This document shows positions 16,558 to 24,834 of a stretch of DNA of 44,525 nt, piece after piece. The DNA comes from Lachnospiraceae bacterium (GTDB lineage Bacteria > Bacillota > Clostridia > Lachnospirales > Lachnospiraceae), in assembly GCA_017552985.1 (NCBI GenBank), contig JAFZNO010000005.1:1-44525 (forward strand), in the 5' to 3' direction. A program made the translations under genes and the position numbers. A model generated the notes under the pieces. It was not told the DNA's origin and did not search any database. It saw nothing but the letters and a program-made list of their open reading frames with translations. The first letter of the stretch is position 1. Each line of letters begins with the position of its first letter.

Positions 16558-17124
16558 CTATCTTACTGCAATGCCGTTGACTAAGACGTCAACCACGTGA
16601 TCCAGGGCTTCGCCGTAGCTCAGATTGTTTACGATCAGAATGTCTCTCTGGAAAAACTGCTCCAGGCTTGCCTCCAACATCATCTTCACAAGGCAAAGCG
16701 GCACGGGCCTGATCACGCCTTCCTTGATGCCCTTCTCCAAGAGCGTCAGCGTATTCTCCCAACCGGTCTCAAGTCTTTCCTCCACGCGCTTATACGTGCT
16801 GGGATATTTCTCCTTCAATTCATACAGCTTGCGAAGGTCGATGTCACGATAGCTCTCCGGCATTACGCCAAGGATCTTTCTGATCTTTTCAAGAGTAGTC
16901 AGGGACTTGTCCTTCATTACCTCTTCCTCGCTGGCCTTGATCTGGTCAAAGAGATAATCTACCATCTCCAGGAACATCTTTTCCTTGTCATCAAAGACCT
17001 TATAGATCGTCTTCTTGCTGATGCTCAGCTGCTTTGCAATGTCATCCATGGTAAACTTAAGGCCTTTTTGGTTAAATACCTCCATGGTTCCGTTCAGTAT
17101 CGTTTTTCTCAGTTCCGTATTCAT
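16558..17124 (-). CDS. TetR-family regulator of the galactoside operon
   Basis: A 188-residue regulator. The N-terminal HTH is textbook: ILNGTMEVFNQKGLKFTMDD, then IAKQLSISKKTIYKVFDDKE. The remaining 130 residues are helical, as expected for the ligand-binding and dimer domain. AAAGGAGG six bases before the ATG at 17124. It is the first gene of the operon, 16 bases before the GH2 gene, so it very probably controls its own operon; a 6-bp inverted repeat over the promoter -35 box is a candidate site. Use of a TetR-type protein for galactoside control is less common than LacI or AraC types. Confidence 0.87.
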   Translation of the reverse strand: MNTELRKTILNGTMEVFNQKGLKFTMDDIAKQLSISKKTIYKVFDDKEKMFLEMVDYLFDQIKASEEEVMKDKSLTTLEKIRKILGVMPESYRDIDLRKLYELKEKYPSTYKRVEERLETGWENTLTLLEKGIKEGVIRPVPLCLVKMMLEASLEQFFQRDILIVNNLSYGEALDHVVDVLVNGIAVR

Positions 17125-17175
17125 TTCTTTCCTCCTTTGCGATAACGCAGCAATGGTTAACAGTTCCTTAGTATC

Positions 17176-17204
17176 ATTATATCAAAGCAGTTTCCATTTC
17201 GCAA
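17176..17204 (-). promoter_or_regulatory. promoter of the tetR-GH2-symporter-GH36-protease operon
   Basis: On the minus strand TTGCGA (17199-17204), 17-base spacer, extended -10 TGA-TATAAT (17176-17181). The leader to the TetR start is about 45 bases. Confidence 0.65.
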
Positions 17205-17210
17205 GAAACT
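17189..17210. promoter_or_regulatory. inverted repeat over the -35 box, candidate TetR operator
   Basis: AGTTTC (17189-17194) and GAAACT (17205-17210) are perfect 6-bp arms with a 10-base spacer that contains most of the -35 element. Size and place fit a TetR dimer site, but short repeats can occur by chance. Confidence 0.4.
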
Positions 17211-17256
17211 CATTTTACAATAATCGTTTCCTCTCTTTGTGTAATTTGCACAAAAT

Positions 17257-17287
17257 AAATAGAGTATGGAGTCCCCATACTCTATTT
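17257..17287 (-). terminator. terminator of the ABC/DJ-1/aminopeptidase operon
   Basis: AAATAGAGTATGG (17257-17269) and CCATACTCTATTT (17275-17287) are perfect 13-bp arms with a 5-base loop. On the minus strand the hairpin runs into T-rich TTTATTTTG. It lies 28 bases after the aminopeptidase gene. Confidence 0.75.
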
Positions 17288-17314
17288 TGCACCAAATTAT
17301 TCCATTTTTTCAAA

Positions 17315-18652
17315 CTATTCCGAAAAATATTCTTTCATTACCTTTATAGCCATCAGCGTGTCTTTTGTGCCTCCAGTTTCCACTGCCGAGTGCATGGCCA
17401 ACTGAGGCAGTCCCACGTCAACGCTTGGAATGGATACGTGGGAAGTGGAAATGTTGCCAAGCGTGCTTCCGCCCGGGACGTCAGAGTGATTGACGTAAGT
17501 CTGGCACGGCACACCGGCACGCTTGCAAAGGCTCCGGAACTTCGCCGCCGTAACGCCGTCCGTCACGTACTTCTGCGCACAGTTAAATTTCAGCACCGGC
17601 CCGCCGTTTAAGCAAGGCCTGTTGGTAGGATCCGCCTTTTCCGGGTGATTGGGATGAACCGCATGCGCATTGTCTGCAGAGATCAAGTAGCCAGCCGCAA
17701 TCCATTCCTTTTGCTTCGCCGCGGACATGCCAAGGCTTTCGCCCACGCGAAGGAACACGTCTTCCAGAAACGTGGAGTCCGCGCCCTGATTGGAACCGCT
17801 TCCCACCTCTTCGTTGTCAAAGATGGCACAGACGGTAGCATATGCGGCCGGCTGAGTCTCAGCATGACTCTCCGTCAGCGCGTAAACGCACTGAAGGTCA
17901 TCCAACTTGGGCGAGAGGATAAACTCGCCATCTGCGCCGAGAATCCTTCCCTCCTCACGGACGTATAAAAACAGGTCGTTGCCAAGGATTTGATCCGGCT
18001 TAACGCCTGCTGCCTTTGCCACGATCTCCATAAACGCAGAAGCTCCATTACCGTCACTCTTCTTCCCATCGGCCGTCTTTAACGTAAACAGGGGTTGTAG
18101 GTCCGTCTGAGGCTTGTACTCCATCCCCTTGTTGACGTCGCGATTCATGTGAATGGCCAGGTTAGGAATGACCAAAAGATCCCTGTCCACGTTCACCAGT
18201 TTTGTCTTGATCTCCCCAGTCTTTTCATTTTCGATCGCGATCCTGCCCGCCACGGACAGCGGTCTGTCCAGCCAAGTGGAATGGATCATGCCGCCGTACT
18301 TCTCCACGTTCAGCGTCACATAAGCGTCGGCACCCCTTTCCGGATTCTCCTTCACCTTGAACGTCGGCGAATCGCAGTGCGCGGCCGCCACGTGCCAGCC
18401 CTTCACTTTGTCCTTTGCGTCAGGCAGCCGGAAAGCGATCAGGGCAGAATCATTCCGGATGACGTAATAACTCTTTCCCCAAGCAAGCTTCCAAGTCTTT
18501 TTTTCATCCAGCTCCGTAAATCCATGGTCGCGGTAGTTCTCCGCCACCTTCGCGATCACGTGATAACAGCTGGGACAATCCTGTATGAACCGAAGTAACT
18601 TCTCCGCGCACCTTTCGTTTTCCTGCACGCTTTTCTTCACGTTTTCTTTCAT
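17315..18652 (-). CDS. M18-family metallo-aminopeptidase
   Basis: A 445-residue cytoplasmic peptidase that removes N-terminal residues from peptides; family members often favour acidic or neutral residues. Two-zinc ligands and catalytic blocks are visible: HVAAAHCDSPTFKVK, LDDLQC, FDNEEVGSGS, SADNAHAVHPNHPEK and YVNHSDVPGGSTLG. Length is normal. The ATG at 18652 is used because the protein before it lacks family character and runs into the preceding gene; its Shine-Dalgarno sequence (GGAAGG or AAGAAG) is moderate. It is the last gene before a strong terminator and follows the DJ-1-like gene by 28 bases. Confidence 0.9.
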   Translation of the reverse strand: MKENVKKSVQENERCAEKLLRFIQDCPSCYHVIAKVAENYRDHGFTELDEKKTWKLAWGKSYYVIRNDSALIAFRLPDAKDKVKGWHVAAAHCDSPTFKVKENPERGADAYVTLNVEKYGGMIHSTWLDRPLSVAGRIAIENEKTGEIKTKLVNVDRDLLVIPNLAIHMNRDVNKGMEYKPQTDLQPLFTLKTADGKKSDGNGASAFMEIVAKAAGVKPDQILGNDLFLYVREEGRILGADGEFILSPKLDDLQCVYALTESHAETQPAAYATVCAIFDNEEVGSGSNQGADSTFLEDVFLRVGESLGMSAAKQKEWIAAGYLISADNAHAVHPNHPEKADPTNRPCLNGGPVLKFNCAQKYVTDGVTAAKFRSLCKRAGVPCQTYVNHSDVPGGSTLGNISTSHVSIPSVDVGLPQLAMHSAVETGGTKDTLMAIKVMKEYFSE

Positions 18653-18680
18653 GCTTTCTTCTTGCCTTCCTTCATGATCC

Positions 18681-19232
18681 TTATTTCTCATATACGATCT
18701 TTGCTGCCATCTCGTCTGCGGCTTCCTTCCCGCAAAAGATTGCCGAGATTGCAAGGGCAAAATCTATGGACGTGCCCATGCCCCTGGAAGTGATCACGTT
18801 ACCGTCGATCTCCACGGGACCTGCCGTCACCTGCGCACCCTGAAGCTGACTCTCAAACGTGGGATAACTGCATGCCTTGCGCCCCTTTAGGAATCCCCTG
18901 TGTCCAAAAATGCTGGGGGCCGCGCAGATTGCCGCAACGTACTTTCCCGCATTGTAAAAGGCATCAATCTGCTCCATCAAAGGCGCACATGCCTCAAGGC
19001 CCTGGGTTCCCTTGCCGCCTCCCGGAAGGACTAACGCGTCATAGGAAGAAAAGTCCGCTTCCTCCAGCGTCTTATCCATGGCCACCAGGATTCCGTGGGA
19101 GCCAAGCACCTGCTTTTCTCCGTATGCGGAAACCATCTCCACTTCGATCTCGCATCTGCGGCAAACGTCCACTACGGTCAGCGCTTCGATCTCCTCAAAA
19201 CCTTCTGCAAAAAAAATACCAATTTTACTCAT
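18681..19232 (-). CDS. DJ-1/PfpI-family protein
   Basis: A 183-residue protein with the full DJ-1 layout: KIGIFFAEGFEEIEALT with the conserved Glu, DALVLPGGGKG, and the nucleophile elbow AAICAAPS with Cys103, followed by a C-terminal TSRGMGTSIDFAL block. This is the YajL/DJ-1 subgroup (thiamine biosynthesis 'ThiJ' in old names). Members are linked to protection from reactive carbonyls or redox stress; the exact activity is disputed in the field and cannot be read here. AGGAG lies 11 bases before the ATG. The gene starts 35 bases after the ABC permease gene and precedes the aminopeptidase, so all four appear to be one operon. Confidence 0.88.
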   Translation of the reverse strand: MSKIGIFFAEGFEEIEALTVVDVCRRCEIEVEMVSAYGEKQVLGSHGILVAMDKTLEEADFSSYDALVLPGGGKGTQGLEACAPLMEQIDAFYNAGKYVAAICAAPSIFGHRGFLKGRKACSYPTFESQLQGAQVTAGPVEIDGNVITSRGMGTSIDFALAISAIFCGKEAADEMAAKIVYEK

Positions 19233-19267
19233 GCGTCATCCCACTCCTATTCTTTATTATATTTCCA

Positions 19268-20950
19268 TTATGCCTCAAGGATTCCTTCCTCAGTTCCTCC
19301 ATGGGGTTCAAGCCACAATGCCGTCAGAACAAAGAACAAAAAGCTCAGACACTGGTTTACTACGAAGGCGGCAATAATGCCAATCCATACGTGTCCCAGA
19401 ACAACGGCAAACACCAATACGAAAATGTCCGGAAGCATTCCAAAATAAATAAACGTGATCTGAATAAACTGTTTGATCATCAGCGCCGCATTCTCCGGCA
19501 GGGACACGTTAATAAACGCACCAACAAGCGTTGAATAAACGTCAATGGAAAGAACCGGCAGGATCATGAGCAGTGCCACAAGCAGATTTCCGCCCATGAC
19601 CAGGGTTCCAACCACCAAAGGAAGGATGACGTCTGCCATCGTGGAAACAATGCTGGCCAACAGGGAATTAAAGAGTTTCGCCCACGTGCTTTCCGGGATC
19701 ATGATAAAATACGACATCTTCACGTCCGTCTCCAAAGGATTGCCCAGGGAACGGAAAAACACCAAGCCAGCCAGGACCGCCACCAAGAGCAACACGTTGT
19801 TCGTCTCAATGGAAAACCTACAGATCAAGCCAACGGCAACGGCCGTTACCAGATAGAATTCCATGGTCTTGGTGAAAAAACCAAAATGGGAAAAGCGCAC
19901 GCGATTGTACCAGCTCTTCCAGAAGAAAACGTTCGCTCCTGCGCCATGCTTCATTCCATCCCTGAGAAGCTTTTCGCTCCGGTCCTTCTTCCGTCTGATC
20001 ATGCCATTCTGAGCCCTTGCAGCCTCCATGATCGCGGCAACCTCTTCGGACTTTGCCATGGCATCCTCATAGAAATCAACCTTCAAGCTCCAAATAACAT
20101 AAATCATAACCACTGCGCCTGCAGCCATTAACGCAAAGAAAATGAGTGAGCCCACAAGATCTGCGTCATACGCTGCCCTGCAAAAGCCCTTCATCCATCC
20201 CCAGATGGGAATCCACTGCGTTCCTTTAGCGTTAAAGTAGTTTGACGCTGCTACCGGGATCTCAAGTCCGCTGGTCCTCTGATATACGAAAAACGGGCCG
20301 GCGATCAAAGCCAGACACACTACAAGGCCGGGACGCAGCATTCTCTTGAAGGTCGGAAAAACGTTACCGATCAAGTAAAACAGCAGCTGGAATAACGTTG
20401 AGAAAAAGTTGGCCAGGCAAAATGCCACAACCAATGCGATTGCCGCCCAAATGCTCATTCCCGCATTTATGATCAGATTGGGCAGCTGGAACAGCATGTA
20501 AAACCCGATCAGAAGCATCTGACCAAGCTGGTTTGCGATACGGAACATCATGACGGACTGCGGTTTCAGCGGTGCTGAGAACAAAAGCGTAACGTCCGCC
20601 GGCAAAAAAATCTTGCCCGCATTTTTGTCCGCTCCCAGTATGGCCATCACAAGAATAATGGTAAAGACCGAAGCAACGATCAATTCCATAAAATTACCAT
20701 ATCCTAATTCATCGCGGAGCATGATCTGGAACTCGGACTCCGGTTTCTCCGCTTCTTCCGCTTCCGCCTGTTGCTCCACCTGTTGCTCTGCCTGTTTCTG
20801 TTCTGCCACCTTAGATACCGACGCCGCAAATAATCCAATGATCACGCCAAAAACAACGCATACCAGGATAAACACGACGGCCCAGGACTTAAATATTTTC
20901 TTTAATTGGTTGAGAAACGAATGAACCGCATAATACAAAAACAATCTCAT
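19268..20950 (-). CDS. ABC exporter-type permease, large membrane protein
   Basis: A 560-residue membrane protein with about ten to twelve helices arranged in pairs. After the first helix (WAVVFILVCVVFGVIIGLFA) comes a charged, Gln/Glu-rich stretch (SKVAEQKQAEQQVEQQ...) that is probably coiled or flexible. It resembles the 'putative ABC exporter' permeases of Firmicutes, which pair with a separate ATPase and have unknown cargo. The ATG at 20950 is chosen for AAGGAG eight bases upstream; a GTG at 20959 overlapping the ATPase stop has a poorer context. Start and ATPase stop are five bases apart, indicating coupling. Confidence 0.72.
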   Translation of the reverse strand: MRLFLYYAVHSFLNQLKKIFKSWAVVFILVCVVFGVIIGLFAASVSKVAEQKQAEQQVEQQAEAEEAEKPESEFQIMLRDELGYGNFMELIVASVFTIILVMAILGADKNAGKIFLPADVTLLFSAPLKPQSVMMFRIANQLGQMLLIGFYMLFQLPNLIINAGMSIWAAIALVVAFCLANFFSTLFQLLFYLIGNVFPTFKRMLRPGLVVCLALIAGPFFVYQRTSGLEIPVAASNYFNAKGTQWIPIWGWMKGFCRAAYDADLVGSLIFFALMAAGAVVMIYVIWSLKVDFYEDAMAKSEEVAAIMEAARAQNGMIRRKKDRSEKLLRDGMKHGAGANVFFWKSWYNRVRFSHFGFFTKTMEFYLVTAVAVGLICRFSIETNNVLLLVAVLAGLVFFRSLGNPLETDVKMSYFIMIPESTWAKLFNSLLASIVSTMADVILPLVVGTLVMGGNLLVALLMILPVLSIDVYSTLVGAFINVSLPENAALMIKQFIQITFIYFGMLPDIFVLVFAVVLGHVWIGIIAAFVVNQCLSFLFFVLTALWLEPHGGTEEGILEA

Positions 20951-20955
20951 AACGG

Positions 20956-21702
20956 TCACTCCTTCCCGGCATCTTCAGCTTCCGAATGCTTCATCTCTTC
21001 CTGGTCAACGCCTTCCGTCACGTCAAAGAAGAGCTGCTCCAGCGTTCTGCCGTCCTTATCCAATTCTTCCTTGGTAACGTTTGCCTTGATCTGACCAGAC
21101 TGCATGATCAACGCTCTGTCCCAAAGCATGTCCACGCTGTCGATGATGTGAGTGCTGACAAGGAGCGTCCTGCCCTCTGCGCGCATCTCCTCAAACATCT
21201 CCTTTAGCTGCTTAATGGCATGAGGATCAAGGCCGATCATGGGCTCATCCAGAAGGATCATCTGCGGCTGCGTCATAAGTCCCATGCAGAGATTCAATTT
21301 CTGCTGCATGCCCTTGGACAGCTCGTCGCCAAACTTTTTCTTTTTGTCAGAGAGTTCAAAACGCTCCAAGAGCGCGTCTGCCTTCTCCTTGTAATTCGTC
21401 ATGCGGTATGCCCTGGCCAAAAACTCCATGTGCTCGGAAACCGTAAGGTTCGGATACAGGGCAGGCATCTCAGGTATGTATCCCAGGATTTTTCTCGCGT
21501 CAACCGTCTTGTTGGGAAAGCCGCCAACGGTGATCTTTCCGTCATATTTCAAAAACCCAATGATGGATTTCATCAGCGTACTCTTTCCGGCACCATTCGG
21601 TCCAAGCAATACCGTAACGCTGCCGGGATCCAAATGAAAATCCACGTCGTTACATGCCAACAATTTTCCATACTTTTTTGTTACGTGTGATACGTCTAAC
21701 AT
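20956..21702 (-). CDS. ABC transporter ATP-binding protein (exporter type)
   Basis: A 248-residue ATPase. Walker A is GPNGAGKST, the signature is ELSKGMQQK, Walker B is MILLDEPMIGLD and the switch His is in STHI. The 'LSKGM' signature, with Lys in place of the second Gly, is common in ABC-2-type export ATPases. The start at 21702 (MLDVSHVTKKYGK) has AAAGGA eight bases upstream; the frame extends upstream but without family character. It partners the permease at once downstream. A TATAAT box at 21784-21789 may be its -10 element, with no good -35. Confidence 0.85.
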   Translation of the reverse strand: MLDVSHVTKKYGKLLACNDVDFHLDPGSVTVLLGPNGAGKSTLMKSIIGFLKYDGKITVGGFPNKTVDARKILGYIPEMPALYPNLTVSEHMEFLARAYRMTNYKEKADALLERFELSDKKKKFGDELSKGMQQKLNLCMGLMTQPQMILLDEPMIGLDPHAIKQLKEMFEEMRAEGRTLLVSTHIIDSVDMLWDRALIMQSGQIKANVTKEELDKDGRTLEQLFFDVTEGVDQEEMKHSEAEDAGKE

Positions 21703-22093
21703 ATTTTTTGTCCTTTCGTTTTTTCTTCTTGCATCCTCCGATGGCCAAGTCATTTCTGGCCTCGCGTAAGTTCCGTCTTGATCATTATATCTTAGGTCAT
21801 TTTCCGCGAAAAGCACAGAAACTGCACGTTATGACTTCTTTTTTGTTCGAATTACGCACGATGCCCATTCCATCACATAGATACTACACGTATCATACGC
21901 ACAAACGTCCTCTTAGATGGAAACCATGTTGCGAAGCGCTACGTTTTTGTCGTGAATCGCAATTCAAAACAGTTGGAAATAATTTGCTTTTTCACTATTC
22001 AACGCCAAAGTTTTATGCTATACTTTAAATGGCGGAATGAGAAAATATATCATTAGTTCATTCTCATTTGTTTAGCAGAAAGGTATTACAAAA
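21703..22093. other. 391-base divergent intergenic region
   Basis: Lies between the minus-strand ABC ATPase gene and the plus-strand CYTH gene. A minus-strand TATAAT (21784-21789) with a weak -35 could serve the ABC operon. A plus-strand extended -10 (TGC-TATACT at 22019-22024) could serve the CYTH gene. Between them (about 21830-21990) I see no open frame with a ribosome binding site, no strong repeat and no RNA motif. Confidence 0.45.
22019..22024 (+). promoter_or_regulatory. candidate extended -10 for the CYTH gene
   Basis: TATACT preceded by TGC, 70 bases before the CYTH start. There is no convincing -35, as is usual for extended -10 promoters. Confidence 0.4.
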
Positions 22094-22588
22094 ATGGAAA
22101 TAGAACGCAAATTTTTACTGAGAAGACTCCCTGACAATTTGGAATCCTATCCCTGTCTTCAGATAGAGCAGGCATACCTGTGTGTTGACCCGGTAGTGCG
22201 CGTGCGCAAGGAAGATGATCATTACTACATGACCTATAAGGGCAAGGGCATGATGACCAGGGAAGAGTTTAATCTCGAACTCACGGAGGATGCCTATTAT
22301 CACCTTCGCGCAAAGGCGGACGGCAACGTCATCTCCAAAAAACGTTACCTGATCCCTCTTAAAAACCCTGGATTTAAGGAAGGTTTTCCGAAGCCTCCCG
22401 CCGATTACACGCTGACCATTGAGATTGACGTCTTTGACGGATACTTCCAGGATCTCATCCTCGCGGAAGTAGAATTCGGCAGCAAGGATGCTGCCGAAGC
22501 ATTTGTTCCACCTGACTGGTTCTTTGAGGACGTCACCTATTGTAAGGAATATCACAATTCCTACATGGCCATGATGCAGTTTAACTAG
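22094..22588 (+). CDS. CYTH-domain protein (triphosphate tunnel metalloenzyme family)
   Basis: A 164-residue single-domain protein that opens with the CYTH signature MEIERKFLL (Glu2, Glu4, Lys6 of ExExK). Further family positions are VVRVRKEDDHYYMTYKGKG, where basic residues line the tunnel, the strand FNLEL, ISKKRYLI, TIEIDVFDG and LAEVEF, whose acidic residues bind metal. Members hydrolyse triphosphate compounds or inorganic tripolyphosphate, and a few make cAMP; small bacterial proteins like this are usually tripolyphosphatase-like. AGAAAGG precedes the ATG. Its stop codon is four bases from the stop of the convergent regulator gene. Confidence 0.87.
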   Translation: MEIERKFLLRRLPDNLESYPCLQIEQAYLCVDPVVRVRKEDDHYYMTYKGKGMMTREEFNLELTEDAYYHLRAKADGNVISKKRYLIPLKNPGFKEGFPKPPADYTLTIEIDVFDGYFQDLILAEVEFGSKDAAEAFVPPDWFFEDVTYCKEYHNSYMAMMQFN

Positions 22589-22592
22589 CTTT

Positions 22593-23138
22593 TTAGTCTT
22601 CTATCGTCCTGAACAGGTTCTGCTTGCACTTAACACTGTATTTCAGAGTATAAGAAGCAATTCCTCCATCCATGGCTGCCTGTATTTCGGTAATCTCTCT
22701 TGTTACGTCTTCGAGATTCCTGTACCAGGCAAGGAAAGTATTTGGTGTCTCCCGCATGACTTGATCAGTCCCATCAGATGCATACAATGCATATTTGGGA
22801 CTGTTTTTTTTGCCTTTAAACTGCTGGGAGCGCATTACTTTAGACGCACGAATAATCACGCCCTCATTTGGCGAAGTGATTCTGATGGCATCTGACGGTT
22901 TGCCTTCCGTAGTTCCGCCTTCCGTACTTCCGCCATTTGCGCTTTCTCCTACCAACAAGCTGTCCAATGAAACATTCAGCTTTTTTGACAAGATTAGAAG
23001 CTTATCGACTTCCGGGTACCCTTCCCCAAGCTCCCACTTTGACACGGCCTGTCTGCTCACGCCGAGCATTTCCGCCAACCCCTCCTGTGAAAGATGATTC
23101 TGCTTTCGAATGGTCTGTAAATTTTCTCCAAAACTCAT
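22593..23138 (-). CDS. Xre/Cro-type helix-turn-helix regulator with an extra C-terminal domain
   Basis: A 181-residue regulator. Residues 5-62 are a classic HTH_3 domain (LQTIRKQNHLSQEGLAEMLG, VSRQAVSKWELGEGYPEVDK). A Gly/Ser/Thr/Glu linker follows (SANGGSTEGGTTEGK), then about 95 residues with beta character (DAIRITSPNEGVIIRASKV, KYALYASDG) ending in a helix and a strand. I do not recognise the C-terminal domain; it could sense a ligand or dimerise. AAGGAGG lies before the ATG with good spacing. A perfect 7-bp palindrome upstream suggests autoregulation. Confidence 0.8.
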   Translation of the reverse strand: MSFGENLQTIRKQNHLSQEGLAEMLGVSRQAVSKWELGEGYPEVDKLLILSKKLNVSLDSLLVGESANGGSTEGGTTEGKPSDAIRITSPNEGVIIRASKVMRSQQFKGKKNSPKYALYASDGTDQVMRETPNTFLAWYRNLEDVTREITEIQAAMDGGIASYTLKYSVKCKQNLFRTIED

Positions 23139-23212
23139 ATCATCGACCTCCTTTCAAGAAGGAGCATACTGCTTATATCGTTCAAATACCACCAACTATA
23201 GTTTGCGTTTCC

Positions 23213-23227
23213 GCAACTTGAAGTTGC
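23213..23227. promoter_or_regulatory. 15-bp palindrome, candidate operator of the Xre-type regulator
   Basis: GCAACTT-G-AAGTTGC, perfect 7-bp arms. It lies about 75 bases before the regulator's start and just upstream of a minus-strand TATAGT, so it covers the likely -35 region. A second short repeat, TTGCG-TTTC-CGCAA, overlaps its left side. Confidence 0.55.
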
Positions 23228-23278
23228 AACTCGCATGAAACTGCATTTATTTTCGATAATTTCATAAAAGCAGTGCAT

Positions 23279-24820
23279 TTATTGCTCTCTTAATCTTCCG
23301 TACGTTCTCGCCAGCTTATGGATCTTCTTCAAAAGCTCTTCCGTGCAGGCTCCCTGACTCATTCTCCATTTCCAGTTGTCCCCAAGCGTTGAGGGCATGT
23401 TGATCCTGGCTTCATTGCCAAGCTCCAAATAATCCTGCATGGGGATGATGGCCGTGTCGGCAACGCTCGCGACTGCTGCGCGGATCATCGCCCACAGAAG
23501 TTCATGGTCATCCGAGCAATTCAGGTAATCCATCAGAAAAGCATTCTGCTCCTTGCTCCTGCCGCGGATCCATCCCAACGTCGTCTCGTTGTCATGGGTT
23601 CCGGTATAAACCACACAGTTCTTTTCATAGTTGTGCGGCAAGTACATTCCTTCGCCGTCAGGGCCTTCGTCAAAGGCAAACTGAAGCACCTTCATGCCGG
23701 GATATCCCGTCTCTTCCAAGAGTCTGAACACTCCCTCCGTCAAGAGGCCCAAATCCTCGGCAATCACCTTGCGGTCCGCAAGTTTTCCCCTTCTTCCAGT
23801 TCCCTTGTTGCTCTTGTCCGCCATCTTGCGGGTCAGAATCTCAAAGAGTTCCGCCCCCGGTCCCTTCTCCCAGTGACCGCCCGCCGCCGTTTCAGCACCG
23901 TAGGGCACAAACCAATACTCGTCAAATCCCCTAAAGTGATCTAATCTCACAATGTCATACAGATTATAGCAATAATTAATGCGCTGATACCACCACGCAT
24001 AGTTCGTCACCTTGTGGAAATCCCAGCGATACAGAGGATTTCCCCAGAGCTGTCCCGTGGCGGAAAAGGCGTCGGGCGGGCATCCTGCCACGCCAATGGG
24101 CTTGCCGTCCTCATCCACCTGGAAAAGCTCCGGATGCGCCCACATGTCAGCGCTGTCCGGCGACACGTAGATCGGAATGTCTCCAACGATCTCAATGCCA
24201 GCCCTGTTTGCATAAAGCTTCAATGCCTTCCACTGTTTGCTAAATTCAAATTGCTGGAATTTATAGCAGCGGACTTCATCCGCAAGCTGCCTTTGATACT
24301 TTGCCATGACAATGGGTTTGCGAAGACGGATCCCTTCCTCCCAGTCCATAAGTCCCGTGCCGGGGAAGGCATCTTTCAGCGCCATGAACATGCAATAATC
24401 ATCCAGCCAGAAAGCATTTTCCTTGAGAAACGCCACGTATTCCTTGTTCGTCTCCAGGCCCTTTTTCACGGCTCTCTCCCATGCTTTCCGAAGCAGCGGG
24501 AATCTGCCGTTATAAAGCTTTCCGTAATCCACGTAATTCGGATGATCCCCGAAATCAACCTCGTCACATTCCTTCTTGGTCAAAAGACCATCCTGGATCA
24601 GCGTCTCCAGATCAATAAAATAAGGATTTCCCGCGAAAGTGGAAAACGACTGATACGGAGATGCCCCGTAACCAGTCGGTCCCAGTGGCAGGATCTGCCA
24701 AAGCTTCTGTCCCGCCTTCTTTAAGAAATCAACAAACTCGTAGCTCTCCTTTCCAAACGTTCCAATGCCGTACTTGGACGGCAGGCTTGAGATCGGCATT
24801 AGTATTCCCTGTCTTCTCAT
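23279..24820 (-). CDS. malQ: 4-alpha-glucanotransferase (amylomaltase, GH77)
   Basis: A 513-residue cytoplasmic enzyme that moves alpha-1,4-glucan segments between maltooligosaccharides, in maltose and glycogen turnover. The opening RRQGILMPISSLPSKYGIG is diagnostic, followed by KLWQILPLGPTGYG and SPYQSFSTFAGNP. The nucleophile is Asp294 in VRLDHFRGF, with IAEDLG and YTGTHDNET supplying the acid/base and third acidic residue. Length is normal. AGGAGG precedes the ATG by ten bases. Its start is only 14 bases after the stop of a membrane GGDEF gene, so it appears to be co-transcribed with the two signalling genes. Confidence 0.93.
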   Translation of the reverse strand: MRRQGILMPISSLPSKYGIGTFGKESYEFVDFLKKAGQKLWQILPLGPTGYGASPYQSFSTFAGNPYFIDLETLIQDGLLTKKECDEVDFGDHPNYVDYGKLYNGRFPLLRKAWERAVKKGLETNKEYVAFLKENAFWLDDYCMFMALKDAFPGTGLMDWEEGIRLRKPIVMAKYQRQLADEVRCYKFQQFEFSKQWKALKLYANRAGIEIVGDIPIYVSPDSADMWAHPELFQVDEDGKPIGVAGCPPDAFSATGQLWGNPLYRWDFHKVTNYAWWYQRINYCYNLYDIVRLDHFRGFDEYWFVPYGAETAAGGHWEKGPGAELFEILTRKMADKSNKGTGRRGKLADRKVIAEDLGLLTEGVFRLLEETGYPGMKVLQFAFDEGPDGEGMYLPHNYEKNCVVYTGTHDNETTLGWIRGRSKEQNAFLMDYLNCSDDHELLWAMIRAAVASVADTAIIPMQDYLELGNEARINMPSTLGDNWKWRMSQGACTEELLKKIHKLARTYGRLREQ

Positions 24821-24834
24821 AAATGAATTGCCTC

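Noticed and set aside
18653-18760. 36-residue N-terminal extension of the M18 aminopeptidase
   Set aside because: It overlaps the end of the DJ-1 gene in another frame and shows no family similarity.
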